Shown: positions 1-7,243, numbered from the stretch's first letter. The stretch: DNA of 23,697 bases from 2-02-FULL-49-11 sp040757655 (GCA_040757655.1 JBFLWV010000064.1:1-23697), one strand, 5' to 3'. A program made the numbers and translations. The notes: generated from the sequence alone by a model not told the origin.

Positions 1-1
1 G

Positions 2-58
2 GAACGATACCCCTTACCGAAGCCAGCCCTGGCGTTCAATCTCTATGATATTTGGTGA
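2..58 (+). CDS. Possible C-terminus of group II intron maturase/reverse transcriptase (partial)
   Basis: An open frame enters from the left edge and stops at TGA 56-58, giving 18 residues that end LYDIW. It is placed where bacterial group II introns carry the end of their reverse transcriptase/maturase, inside domain IV and about 20 nt before domain V (which starts at 77). No catalytic motif lies in the window, so the identity rests on position alone. It could equally be a chance frame in intron RNA. Confidence 0.35.
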   Translation, partial: ERYPLPKPALAFNLYDIW

Positions 59-76
59 CACTTCTATGGTAGCGGA

Positions 77-147
77 GAGCCGTGTGCGGGAAATCCGCCT
101 GCACGGTTCAACGAGGGGCTTCGAAGTATTATACTTTAGAGGTCTAC
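77..147 (+). ncRNA. Group II intron 3' end: domains V and VI
   Basis: Positions 77-109 fold like domain V. GAGCCGTGT (77-85) pairs with GCACGGTTC (101-109), GCGG (86-89) pairs with CCGC (95-98), there is a two-base bulge at 99-100, and the cap is a GAAA-like loop at 90-94. The catalytic AGC triad is at 78-80. At 33 nt it is one base shorter than the usual 34. Bases 110-147 can form domain VI: AAGTA/TACTT around a short loop, then GGCTTC against GAGGTC, leaving A138 unpaired as a candidate branch point. An end at ...CTAC (147) fits the usual AY 3' terminus. The intron's 5' part lies outside the window. Domain V is the strong part of the call; the exact 3' splice site is inferred. Confidence 0.7.
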
Positions 148-148
148 T

Positions 149-1897
149 ATGAAATACATCATTTATGCTCGCAAGAGCACAGAAGAGGAAGACCGACAGG
201 TTTTATCCATTGAAGCTCAACTTGTTGAGCTAAAAGAATTTGCCGCCAAAGAAAAACTTGAAATTGTCGCTTCCTTTCAGGAAGCCCAAACTGCCAAAGA
301 ACCTGGGCGAACGAAGTTCGCTGAAATGTTGTCATTGATTGAAAAAAGCAAAGCCGAGGGAATACTTTCATGGAACCCCGATAGGTTAGCTCGCAATTCA
401 GTAGACGGTGGAAAGATTATTCATTTTGTAGATCGCGGCTTGATTAAGTCCCTCAAATTTCCCACCTTTTGGTTTGAGCCAACACCGCAAGGATTATTTA
501 TGCTCAACATCGCTTTCGGCCAATCAAAATATTTTGTAGATAATTTGCGAGAGAATGTAAAAAGAGGTTTGAGGCAAAAAATACGCAATGGCGTTTGGCC
601 CGGCTGGGCTCCGGTGGGCTATCTCAACAATCCCAAAACGAGAATGATTGATATTGACGAAGATAAAGCACCGAAAGTCTGCAAGATGTTTGAACTCTAC
701 GCCACCGGAGCATATACGCTCCATTCTCTCGCAAATTGGTGCAAGGAAAATGGTTTGGTTGGCAATCTTGGCAAGCCACTTGTCGTCGCCAACATTCAGA
801 AAAATCTACAAAATATTTTCTACTTAGGATTGATGAAATGGAAGGGGGAAATTTTTGAGGGACGACACGAGTCGCTAATTTCAAAGAAACTTTTTGATAA
901 ATGCCAAGAGGTTATGGCGAAGCGTGGCAAAGTGCAGGAAGTCCGCAAACATAATTTTGCTTTTCTTGGCCTAATGAAATGCGGCTCTTGCGGTTGCTCA
1001 ATCACTGGAGAGCGGCAAAAAGGACATAACTATTATCGTTGTACGAAAAAGAAAGGTTTGTGCCAAGAAAAGCATTATTTACGAGAGGAAGCTCTGACCG
1101 AACAAATTAAAAGTTTTCTTCAAAAAGTTTCTTTATCGAGCCAAGACACTGAAAAAGTTTTGGCGGCGCTGGACAGTGAACAGGATAAAGCCCGGCAGGA
1201 CGCGCAAGCCGAGATTAGCGTTCTGAAAGAACAGTTAGCGACAGTAAAAACAAAGTTAGCGAAACTTCTTGATGTCTATTTGGCAGACGCTTTATCCACC
1301 GAAGAATACGTCGCCAAAAAGCAAAGTTTGGTTTCTGAAAAAGTGTCGCTCTCCGAGAAAATAACCGACTTTGAGCAAAAAGGATTGTCTTGGCTCGAAC
1401 CGACTCGTGAGTTCGTAAAATCCTTAAATCAAGCCGCAAAAATGATTGATTCGGATAATCTTTCCGAATTGCCAACATTTCTGAAAAACATCGGCTCGAA
1501 CCATATTTTGCGAAACCGCCAATTCGTTTTTGAGCCCAAAATTGAATACAAATTAGTCGCCGAGCGAAGCGAGGCGAGCCAAAACCGCTTGCAATTTCCT
1601 ACGTGGTGCTGGTGGTGGGAGTTGAACCCACATGGACATAAAGCCCACGCGATTTTGAGTCGCGCGCGTATGCCAATTCCGCCACACCAGCCCGCACATA
1701 GCACCATACTCAATTTTTCTATTTTGGTCAAACGGTCGATGAGTAACTGCTCACTGACTATTCATACACCTCTGGCCAAGGTTGGCTCTTTTCTTGTTGC
1801 GGAACTCGCCACCGCCCTGGGCGGGTCGCGGTCAAGCCTATCAGACAGTGGCAAGGCCGGCTTGACCGCTGGCTCGAACAGTCCCTGCCCGCCATAG
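149..1897 (+). CDS. Large serine recombinase (site-specific integrase), C-terminus extended through a tRNA gene
   Basis: The product is a DNA recombinase of the resolvase/large serine integrase family, which cuts and rejoins att sites through a covalent serine link. The N-terminal catalytic domain (about 1-140) has the nucleophile in YARKS (Ser10) and the DRLARN arginine region (79-83). A recombinase domain covers about 150-260. A zinc ribbon follows with Cys278, Cys281, Cys298 and Cys305, then a charged coiled coil at about 325-415. The family-like part ends near residue 465-475. The remaining roughly 100 residues are not protein-like and cross an antisense tRNA-Leu, so the native stop was probably lost when the element joined the tRNA locus. 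The start codon is two bases after the intron end, and GAGG in intron domain VI (139-142) serves as a plausible Shine-Dalgarno. No partner gene or cargo is visible downstream. Confidence 0.85.
   Translation: MKYIIYARKSTEEEDRQVLSIEAQLVELKEFAAKEKLEIVASFQEAQTAKEPGRTKFAEMLSLIEKSKAEGILSWNPDRLARNSVDGGKIIHFVDRGLIKSLKFPTFWFEPTPQGLFMLNIAFGQSKYFVDNLRENVKRGLRQKIRNGVWPGWAPVGYLNNPKTRMIDIDEDKAPKVCKMFELYATGAYTLHSLANWCKENGLVGNLGKPLVVANIQKNLQNIFYLGLMKWKGEIFEGRHESLISKKLFDKCQEVMAKRGKVQEVRKHNFAFLGLMKCGSCGCSITGERQKGHNYYRCTKKKGLCQEKHYLREEALTEQIKSFLQKVSLSSQDTEKVLAALDSEQDKARQDAQAEISVLKEQLATVKTKLAKLLDVYLADALSTEEYVAKKQSLVSEKVSLSEKITDFEQKGLSWLEPTREFVKSLNQAAKMIDSDNLSELPTFLKNIGSNHILRNRQFVFEPKIEYKLVAERSEASQNRLQFPTWCWWWELNPHGHKAHAILSRARMPIPPHQPAHSTILNFSILVKRSMSNCSLTIHTPLAKVGSFLVAELATALGGSRSSLSDSGKAGLTAGSNSPCPP
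1604..1691 (-). tRNA. tRNA-Leu (anticodon CAA)
   Basis: Read on the minus strand, the acceptor stem GCTGGTG (1691-1685) pairs with CACCAGC (1614-1608). The anticodon stem CGCGA/TCGCG encloses loop CTCAAAA, giving anticodon CAA (reads UUG). A long variable arm, typical of type II tRNA, and a T arm GTGGG-TTCAACT-CCCAC follow, with discriminator A and an encoded CCA (1606-1604). All arms pair well, so it looks functional. It lies antisense inside the 3' extension of the recombinase frame, and the 3' end of the tRNA faces the recombinase. That is the usual geometry when an element integrates at a tRNA 3' end. Confidence 0.93.
1703..1731 (-). promoter_or_regulatory. Sigma-70 type promoter for tRNA-Leu
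   Basis: On the minus strand, TTGACC (1731-1726) is separated by exactly 17 bp from TATGGT (1708-1703). Transcription would start a few bases before the mature tRNA 5' end at 1691. The promoter is intact and begins only about 12 bp from the TIR element at 1743. Confidence 0.65.
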
Positions 1898-2052
1898 CCT
1901 TATCTTCGGGGACATTCCGTACTCTGAGTAAAGTATTAACATCAAGAATGTTACCGTTCATTGTTGACAGGCGTTGGCAGGTGGGCTCACGGCGAAAATA
2001 GCCAACCATTGGCCGTAATGTCATACAGACACTCACATCAGTGAGCAGTTAC
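1743..2052. mobile_element. 310-bp non-autonomous element bounded by 15-bp terminal inverted repeats
   Basis: GTAACTGCTCACTGA at 1743-1757 is repeated as its exact reverse complement at 2038-2052. The same two ends flank an unrelated 149-bp stretch at 11211-11359, so the TIRs define an element family. The interior here has no recognisable gene. A 92-codon minus frame (1758-2036) has no domain I know. A GC-rich inverted segment lies near 1820-1880. I could not identify a clear target-site duplication. No transposase is present, so it would have to be mobilised in trans. Confidence 0.6.
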
Positions 2053-2071
2053 GTCGGTGATGGCGGCTCTC

Positions 2072-2815
2072 TTATGATATGGGCATGGCTGAATCCCATG
2101 CGAATTGGATAAGATGGCGGTAGGTTTCGGTGATTTCGGGAGAAGAAATTTGCACGCAAAAGAGTTTTTCCAATGAAATGATGAAGAGTGATTCTCCCAC
2201 GATCGCGTTGTCAGTGGCCATTGTTTTTCCCACAGGCAGCAGACGTATAGGATGATTGGGTTTTGCAGTTTTTTTGGCAAATGCCAAGTTTTCCTTTGTC
2301 TTGACCATGAGTTCCAATACTTTCGTATATTTTCCGGGGATAGTGATGTCGGTTTCGAATTTCTGCAAAAGGTCAGGGAACAGCGAGCCGAATTTGGCAA
2401 TGGAAAAGCTGTAGAAATAAATTTCTTTATAGGGGAAGATGAGGTTTTCATATACCCAGCGGAGTTTATCCTTACCTTCGTAGAATTTCACTTGCGGTCG
2501 AGTCGCACGGTGGTAACGAGCGTGGAACACGGGCAGTAATTCTTTAAACTGTTTTTCAGTATTTTGGAAGTTTAGGAGAACATATTCGGGGTCTTGGGAG
2601 GAGTATTTTTTCACACCTCTGGAAGGAGTCTCGATAACAAAACCTTTTTTCAAGAGTGAATCAAGCACAAGATACGCACTTGGTCGTTTAAGGTCTGCGT
2701 GGCGGGCTATTTGTTGGACAGTGCCAGAGCCCAATTCCAAGAGGGAGAGGTAAACTCTGGCCTCTTTTTCATTTAAGCCGATGTTTTGCAGCACTGTGAG
2801 CTCGATCATATTCAT
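2072..2815 (-). CDS. TrmB-family (sugar-type) winged-helix transcriptional regulator
   Basis: This 247-residue cytoplasmic DNA-binding regulator begins with a TrmB-type winged helix at about 5-75: the stretch around LNEKEARVYLSLLELG, then helix-turn-helix residues through RPSAYLVLDSLLKKGFV. The remaining 170 residues form the effector-like region typical of this class, but with no recognisable sugar-binding signature. TrmB proteins usually control sugar uptake or metabolism genes, and none are adjacent here, so the target is unknown. ATG 2815 and a second in-frame ATG two codons later are both possible starts; neither has a Shine-Dalgarno. Upstream are a structured repeat (2854-2988) and a palindrome (3103-3119), a candidate operator for this gene and the divergent secreted-protein gene. 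Confidence 0.8.
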   Translation of the reverse strand: MNMIELTVLQNIGLNEKEARVYLSLLELGSGTVQQIARHADLKRPSAYLVLDSLLKKGFVIETPSRGVKKYSSQDPEYVLLNFQNTEKQFKELLPVFHARYHRATRPQVKFYEGKDKLRWVYENLIFPYKEIYFYSFSIAKFGSLFPDLLQKFETDITIPGKYTKVLELMVKTKENLAFAKKTAKPNHPIRLLPVGKTMATDNAIVGESLFIISLEKLFCVQISSPEITETYRHLIQFAWDSAMPIS

Positions 2816-2853
2816 TGTTCAGGAAGGTCCTGGAGCAGACATGCAGGACGTTC

Positions 2854-2988
2854 GGATTGCCTGCAGAAAAAGACGCGGTCATCCCGCCCAGCGAGCGGGA
2901 TGCCGCTTGGCTCTCGGCCCGGCTCGTCCCGCTACGCGGGACACCGTGCCCGCCGGGCCTCCGAGACACTTTTTCTTACAGGCAATCC
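2854..2988. repeat. Structured intergenic element with 19-bp imperfect inverted ends
   Basis: The arm at 2854-2872 (GGATTGCCTGCAGAAAAAG) pairs imperfectly with 2969-2988. The GC-rich core holds two more palindromes, CATCCCGCC...CGGGATG and CGTCCCGC...GCGGGAC. The core style resembles the element at 19318-19481, which suggests one family. It has no convincing coding potential and lies in the 5' region of the TrmB-type gene. Confidence 0.55.
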
Positions 2989-3102
2989 TCACTCGGGGTT
3001 AGCTGCGGAAGGTTGCGCCAAGAGCCGTCTTCGTTATGATTTGAAGAATCGCTTATACTACTGTTTCAGGGTGATGGTTATGGTAACATGTGGTTTGAAA
3101 TA

Positions 3103-3119
3103 TGTCAATAATTATGACA
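3103..3119. promoter_or_regulatory. Candidate operator palindrome TGTCA-N7-TGACA
   Basis: A 17-bp site has perfect 5-bp inverted half sites (TGTCA 3103-3107, TGACA 3115-3119) in an AT-rich stretch between the divergent TrmB-type regulator and the secreted-protein gene. A further TGACA occurs near 3168. Placement fits an operator, but no binding evidence is available. Confidence 0.35.
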
Positions 3120-3224
3120 ACAATTATTATTTTTGTTTAGTTAGGCTGAATACTAGAGTTCAAAATAATGACAAATGGATCAAGTTATGGCTTATTTAAA
3201 GAGTCAAAACCACAAGGAGGAACC

Positions 3225-3731
3225 ATGAAAAAGTTAATTCTCCTCGGTTTGCTCTGGGCAAAAATAGTACTTGCCCAGGGTTATACCGAGGCATGGATCG
3301 AGCCCACCGCGATCCATGTAGAGATTTTAGGTGGGGACCAGAAGCTTTTCAACTGGGTCGTGATAGATCCAGTTGGAAAGTGGGCCGAATTCTATTTCGG
3401 CCCAAATCTCAATCTTGGCCCGGTGATTTTATCGCCCGGGCTGGGGATTGAGACGTCTCCCACTATTTGGCGGATGGGGTGTTCCGCCAGCCTTGAGACG
3501 AAAAATTTTTTCGGCCTCTTGGTGAGCGAGGCCGGCGGCAGCGGTTTTTTCTGGCGCACCATCGCCCAGGCTCGCCAGAAGGATTTGAGGGTGGGGGTTA
3601 TGGGTGAGACCAACCGTGGGTGGGGTCCACGCGTTGATCTTAGCGGGAAGCGGTTTAATGTTTTTTTATTTAAACCGCTTCTCGGCGGGAAACCCCACCG
3701 GGTGGTTGGAGGGTTGAAATATACCTTTTGA
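3225..3731 (+). CDS. Small secreted protein, predicted beta-rich, ending in aromatic residue
   Basis: The protein has 168 residues. The start is ATG 3225, preceded by a strong Shine-Dalgarno AAGGAGG (3214-3220) with 4-bp spacing; the longer frame from 3168 is not favoured. Residues 1-18 form a typical signal peptide (MKKLILLGLLWAKIVLA, then QG). The mature part is about 150 residues of alternating hydrophobic and polar or aromatic strands with many Gly/Asn/Pro turns, and it ends GGLKYTF. A final Phe after a strand-like pattern is characteristic of outer-membrane beta-barrels, which is odd for a lineage thought to be single-membraned. I do not recognise a family. It is followed by a repeat and a strong terminator, so it is probably a single-gene transcript. 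Confidence 0.7.
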   Translation: MKKLILLGLLWAKIVLAQGYTEAWIEPTAIHVEILGGDQKLFNWVVIDPVGKWAEFYFGPNLNLGPVILSPGLGIETSPTIWRMGCSASLETKNFFGLLVSEAGGSGFFWRTIAQARQKDLRVGVMGETNRGWGPRVDLSGKRFNVFLFKPLLGGKPHRVVGGLKYTF

Positions 3732-3734
3732 CTA

Positions 3735-3779
3735 CCCCCTCTTTCGTCTCCCCCTTTCAGGGGGAGAATATGGGAGAGG
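3735..3779. repeat. CCCCCTC-type palindromic repeat (family B), intergenic copy
   Basis: CCCCCTC followed by CTCCCCC/GGGGGAG around a short loop forms a hairpin. Related copies lie at 11248-11340 (inside the 149-bp TIR element), 16674-16749 (inside folA) and 20341-20391 (inside miaA). Confidence 0.6.
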
Positions 3780-3780
3780 C

Positions 3781-3814
3781 AAAGTCGGCATTGACTAGCT
3801 AATGCCGACTTTTT
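3781..3814 (+). terminator. Rho-independent terminator
   Basis: AAGTCGGCATT pairs perfectly with AATGCCGACTT across a 7-nt loop and is followed directly by a T run. It ends the secreted-protein transcript before parA. The A-rich 5' side means it may also act weakly on the other strand. Confidence 0.85.
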
Positions 3815-3842
3815 AGCTGGTTTTTCTTGGGAACCAGTGACG

Positions 3843-3851
3843 TGCTATACT
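3843..3851 (+). promoter_or_regulatory. parA: Extended -10 promoter of parA
   Basis: TGCTATACT is an extended -10 box (TG at 3843-3844, TATACT at 3846-3851) just downstream of the terminator. The -35 region is weak (T-rich around 3823-3828). A start near 3858 leaves a leader of only about 20 nt before GTG 3878. Confidence 0.5.
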
Positions 3852-3877
3852 TTATTAAGTAATAACTGTGCATATTT

Positions 3878-4648
3878 GTGACCCGGACCATCGCAATCGT
3901 CAATCAGAAGGGTGGCGTTGGTAAGACGACGTCTGCGGTTAACTTGTCTGCCTATCTCGCCTCATTAGGTAAGTTTGTACTGCTTATTGATCTAGATCCG
4001 CAAGGAAACGCTTCGAGCGCGTTTGGCGTTGACCACCGCTCACTACCCGAGGGGATTTATGAAGCTTTGACGGGAGCAGTGTCGTTGAAGAGCGTGGTGC
4101 AGCACACCGTGGTTGAAGGGCATAAGTTGGCACCCGCTTCGATCTCGTTGGCAGGGGCTAACGTTGAGCTCGTGAATGTCGACCGGCGCGAGTATAGGCT
4201 GCGTGACACGCTCACAGAGGTTGCGCACGAATATGATTACATCATTATTGATTGCCCACCCTCCTTAGGGCTTCTCACCGTCAATGCGTTAGTGGGCGTC
4301 AATGAAATTATCATTCCGGTCCAAGCGGAGTATTATGCTCTCGAGGGGTTAAGCTCTCTTTTGGAAACTATTTCCTTGGTGCGGGAAAATATCAATCAGG
4401 AGCTTGAGATCCTCGGTGCCCTCATTACCATGTATGATGATCGCTACAAGCTCACGCATGATGTGTTCCACGAACTGTACCGCTATTTCCCAAACCGCAT
4501 TTTCCGCACCGTCATCCCCCGCAATATCCGGCTCGCCGAAGCACCATCGTATGGGAAACCAATTTTGCACTATGACCCCGGATCGAGAGGGGCAAGAGCG
4601 TACGAGAAGCTGGCGAGGGAAGTTGTGTATTCCGAGAAGCTGGAATAA
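3878..4648 (+). CDS. parA: ParA/Soj chromosome-partitioning ATPase
   Basis: ParA binds DNA non-specifically in its ATP form and is stimulated by ParB to hydrolyse ATP, moving the origin region during segregation. The 256-residue protein starts at GTG and has the deviant Walker A KGGVGKTT (11-18), the Walker A' region LLIDLDPQGNASS near residue 40, and Walker B YIIIDCPPSLG near 120. It has no N-terminal helix-turn-helix, so it is the short chromosomal (Soj) type. parB follows 78 bp downstream in the same direction, the standard operon. No clear Shine-Dalgarno precedes the GTG. Confidence 0.95.
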   Translation: MTRTIAIVNQKGGVGKTTSAVNLSAYLASLGKFVLLIDLDPQGNASSAFGVDHRSLPEGIYEALTGAVSLKSVVQHTVVEGHKLAPASISLAGANVELVNVDRREYRLRDTLTEVAHEYDYIIIDCPPSLGLLTVNALVGVNEIIIPVQAEYYALEGLSSLLETISLVRENINQELEILGALITMYDDRYKLTHDVFHELYRYFPNRIFRTVIPRNIRLAEAPSYGKPILHYDPGSRGARAYEKLAREVVYSEKLE

Positions 4649-4653
4649 AGAAT

Positions 4654-4723
4654 TTGGAATTTAGGAATTGTGCTCATTGGTTCAATCCCTAGATTCTAGC
4701 TTCTTAATTCTAAATTCCAATCT
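4654..4723. repeat. AT-rich imperfect palindrome filling the parA-parB spacer
   Basis: GGAATTTAG near the left end is mirrored by CTAAATTCC near the right end, with a complex loop between. It fills almost the whole 78-bp spacer and ends a few bases before the parB ATG, like the larger hairpins in other spacers. It lacks their GC core. Confidence 0.5.
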
Positions 4724-4726
4724 CGT

Positions 4727-5635
4727 ATGTCTGATACATTGAAGGGTTCCGGCCTCGGCCGCGGTCTCTCGTCGCTCATCCCGAAGAGAAAAACTACTCC
4801 GCTGCCATTGGCGGCAGAGGAGTTTGACGGAGAGGATTATGCGGGTGAGGGAGAAGAAGTGCTGCACCTCTCCCCGCGCGAGATTGCGGCAAATCCCTAT
4901 CAACCGCGTCGCGATTGGGCGGACGATAGCCACTTTCTTGATTTAGTGGAATCAGTAAAAAAGCACGGTATTCTTCAACCACTTGTGGTGACAAGAAATA
5001 AGGAGGGGAGGTATGAAGTAGTGGCAGGCGAGCGTCGCTTGCGGGCAGCAAGGCATCTCAACCTTGCGCGAGTTCCTTGCGTGGCGCGCTCGGTGGGAGA
5101 GCTGGAGAAGCTCGAGCTCTCGCTGATTGAAAATATCCAGCGGAAAGACTTGAACCCTATCGAGCGCGCCTATGCGTATCGGAAGCTCATTGATGAATTC
5201 TCACTTTCCCACGAGGAGGCAGCGAAGCGCCTCGGGAAATCAAGGCCGGTCGTGACGAATACCTTGCGGTTGTTACAGCTCCCGAGCGATATCCAGAAAT
5301 CCTTGGCAGAGGGGAAAATTTCAGAAGGACAGGCAAAAACGATTTTAGAGCTTAAGACCGAGGAAGAACAGCGAGAGCTGTATCGCCGTATCGTGGAGGA
5401 CAAGCTTACGGTCGCAGATGCGCGTACGTTCACGGCCCGCCGTGGTGGAGGAGGACAGCGACGAAGGGGGGATCAGGAGAGTTGGTCTGCGACCTCAGCG
5501 GTTGAGTCAGCCTTGGAGGAGAAATTAGGCACGAAGGTACGGGTGCGAAGGAAGGGGAAGGGAGGGGAGATCGTGATCGAGTTTTATTCAGAGGAGGAGT
5601 TTGGGGAGATTGTGAGAAAATTGTTACATGGCTAA
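4727..5635 (+). CDS. parB: ParB/Spo0J chromosome-partitioning protein (CTPase, parS-binding)
   Basis: ParB loads at parS sites, slides as a CTP-bound clamp and activates ParA. The 302-residue protein has the N-terminal ParA-interacting segment LGRGLSSLIP (10-19), the ParB/Srx domain with the CTP-binding box GERRLRAAR (101-109) and ENIQRKDLNP near 136, and a helix-turn-helix SHEEAAKRLGKSRPVVTNTL near 165-185. A variable Gly/Arg-rich linker and a C-terminal dimerisation domain follow. No parS consensus (TGTTTCACGTGAAACA) was seen in this window. The gene is convergent with the Rel gene. Confidence 0.95.
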   Translation: MSDTLKGSGLGRGLSSLIPKRKTTPLPLAAEEFDGEDYAGEGEEVLHLSPREIAANPYQPRRDWADDSHFLDLVESVKKHGILQPLVVTRNKEGRYEVVAGERRLRAARHLNLARVPCVARSVGELEKLELSLIENIQRKDLNPIERAYAYRKLIDEFSLSHEEAAKRLGKSRPVVTNTLRLLQLPSDIQKSLAEGKISEGQAKTILELKTEEEQRELYRRIVEDKLTVADARTFTARRGGGGQRRRGDQESWSATSAVESALEEKLGTKVRVRRKGKGGEIVIEFYSEEEFGEIVRKLLHG

Positions 5636-5682
5636 ATGGTTGATTGTTGGTACGAATGTCATTGTTTCGGGTAACCATGTAA
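5624..5682. terminator. Possible bidirectional hairpin between parB and rel
   Basis: TTACATGG (5624-5631, overlapping the parB stop) pairs with CCATGTAA (5675-5682). A further GTAACCATG follows at 5696-5704. There is no T run, so termination is only a guess based on the convergent gene arrangement. Confidence 0.3.
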
Positions 5683-5707
5683 TCATTGAACAATGTAACC
5701 ATGCGTA

Positions 5708-7201
5708 TCAAGGTTTACGGCTGAACAGGTTGAAGATATGGAGGCGCCTTTGGCGGCGGAAATAATCCTGAATTTTTTCACGCGCCATTTTGGTCTGCAC
5801 AAAGGTCAGCCAGTCTTCACTCGGCCCTTTCCTGTTTTTGTCCTCGATAATCTGGACCATATCGCCACTCTTAAGGCTTGTCGCGAGTGTGGCGATTTTT
5901 TCATTCACATATGCCCCTCCTGCGTGGTGCCCTAATTCCGTGTGGATATGGTACGCAAAATCAATGGGGGTTGCTCCCTCGGGGAGATTAATAACATCCC
6001 CTTTGGGGGTAAACACGAAGATACGATCTCGGAATAGCGTGATTTTCAGATTCTCGACATAGGATTCATCGCTGGCACATTCCTTCTGTAAGTTAATAAC
6101 TCTTTGGAGCCACTCAAAGTGCTCTTTGGGTATCTTTTTACCACTCCCTGCCTCCTTGCTGTACCAGTGGGCGGCAATTCCGAACTCGGCGAAATCATGC
6201 ATCGCTTCAGTGCGAATTTGGAATTCTACCACTTCGCCATCGTCACTAAAGATGGTAGTGTGGAGAGATTGGTATCCATTGGGTTTCGGCTGTGCAATGT
6301 AGTCCTTAATTCGTCCAGGCATTGGCCGCCATCTTGAGTGGAGAAGACCTAAGAGGTGGTAGCAGTCCTTTACCTCTTTGACAATAATGCGGATGGCGAC
6401 GAGGTCATAGATTTTGTTTAAGTCCCTATCTTTCCTCACTAGTTTTTTATAGAGCGAGAAGAAATGTTTCACTCTGCCATGGATCGATACGACCTTCACA
6501 TGATTCGCCTCCAATAACTTCGTTACCTCACGAATCATCCGATCGATGATTTTGCGTTTGGAGGCGGTAGGCTCGGAAGCGATTTTCTTAAGCCATGCAT
6601 ACTCTTCAGAATAGGCATAAGGGAACGCGAGGTCTTCCAGTTCGCTGCGTAATTCTCCCATCCCTAAGCGGTTCGCAATCGGTGCATAGATTTCTATGGA
6701 CTCATGAGCAATGCGTTGTTGTTTCACTGGAGTGAGAGGATCAAGACTTTGGAGGTTGTCAATACGGTCAGCAAATTTAATAAAGATGACACGTACGTCT
6801 TTCGCAATAGCCACAAACATTTTACGCAAATTTTCCGCATAACGCTCTATCCCTCGGTACTTAATTTTGCCGAGCTTCGTCACCCCATCTACCAAGCGCG
6901 CTACCTCATCTCCGAACGCCTGTCGTATCTCTTCCAAGGTCACGGCCGTATTTTCCGGAACATCATGAAGGAGCCCTGCAATGATGGTGGGGAGATCCAT
7001 CTCCATTTTGGCAAGGCGAATCGCAGTCCCGAGGGGATGATCCAGATATGGTACGCCTGACAATCTCACCTGACCAACGTGAGCCTGCTGTGCAAACGCA
7101 TACGCTTCTCGTATCTTGGTGAGATCAGCATCGTGGTGTAGTTTTTTTATTGCATTGAGAAGTTCATTGAGATCCATACCCACTATATCAATCCTCACCA
7201 T
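5708..7201 (-). CDS. rel: Rel-type (p)ppGpp synthetase/hydrolase (HD, synthetase, TGS; no ACT domain)
   Basis: Rel enzymes make and degrade the stringent-response alarmone (p)ppGpp. The 497-residue order is an HD hydrolase domain (about 30-180), a RelA/SpoT synthetase domain (about 230-370, with GRVKHFFSLYKK, PGRIKDYIA, GYQSLHTT and EFQIRTEAMHDFAE), and a TGS domain (about 410-475). The helical and ACT/RRM tail of full-length Rel (about 700+ aa) is missing. In the hydrolase centre His55 and His79-Asp80 are kept, but the usual HDVxEDT reads HDVPENT, with Asn84 for the conserved Asp. The synthetase site looks intact, so a synthetase-biased enzyme is possible. ATG 7177 (MDLNELL) is a credible alternative start; neither has a Shine-Dalgarno. 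The gene lies downstream of the tRNA-Gln cluster. Confidence 0.9.
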   Translation of the reverse strand: MVRIDIVGMDLNELLNAIKKLHHDADLTKIREAYAFAQQAHVGQVRLSGVPYLDHPLGTAIRLAKMEMDLPTIIAGLLHDVPENTAVTLEEIRQAFGDEVARLVDGVTKLGKIKYRGIERYAENLRKMFVAIAKDVRVIFIKFADRIDNLQSLDPLTPVKQQRIAHESIEIYAPIANRLGMGELRSELEDLAFPYAYSEEYAWLKKIASEPTASKRKIIDRMIREVTKLLEANHVKVVSIHGRVKHFFSLYKKLVRKDRDLNKIYDLVAIRIIVKEVKDCYHLLGLLHSRWRPMPGRIKDYIAQPKPNGYQSLHTTIFSDDGEVVEFQIRTEAMHDFAEFGIAAHWYSKEAGSGKKIPKEHFEWLQRVINLQKECASDESYVENLKITLFRDRIFVFTPKGDVINLPEGATPIDFAYHIHTELGHHAGGAYVNEKIATLATSLKSGDMVQIIEDKNRKGPSEDWLTFVQTKMAREKIQDYFRRQRRLHIFNLFSRKP

Positions 7202-7243
7202 CAGGTTGTTGGGGAGGATGGAATTTCATGCCGCACCAATTCT

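Noticed and set aside
1758..2036. 92-codon minus-strand ORF inside TIR element 1 as a transposase fragment
   Set aside because: No recognisable catalytic residues or helix-turn-helix; composition looks like random translation of GC-rich palindromic DNA.
5660..5680. parS-like sequence TGTTTCGGG between parB and rel
   Set aside because: Only the first half resembles parS; the CACGTGAAACA half is missing.
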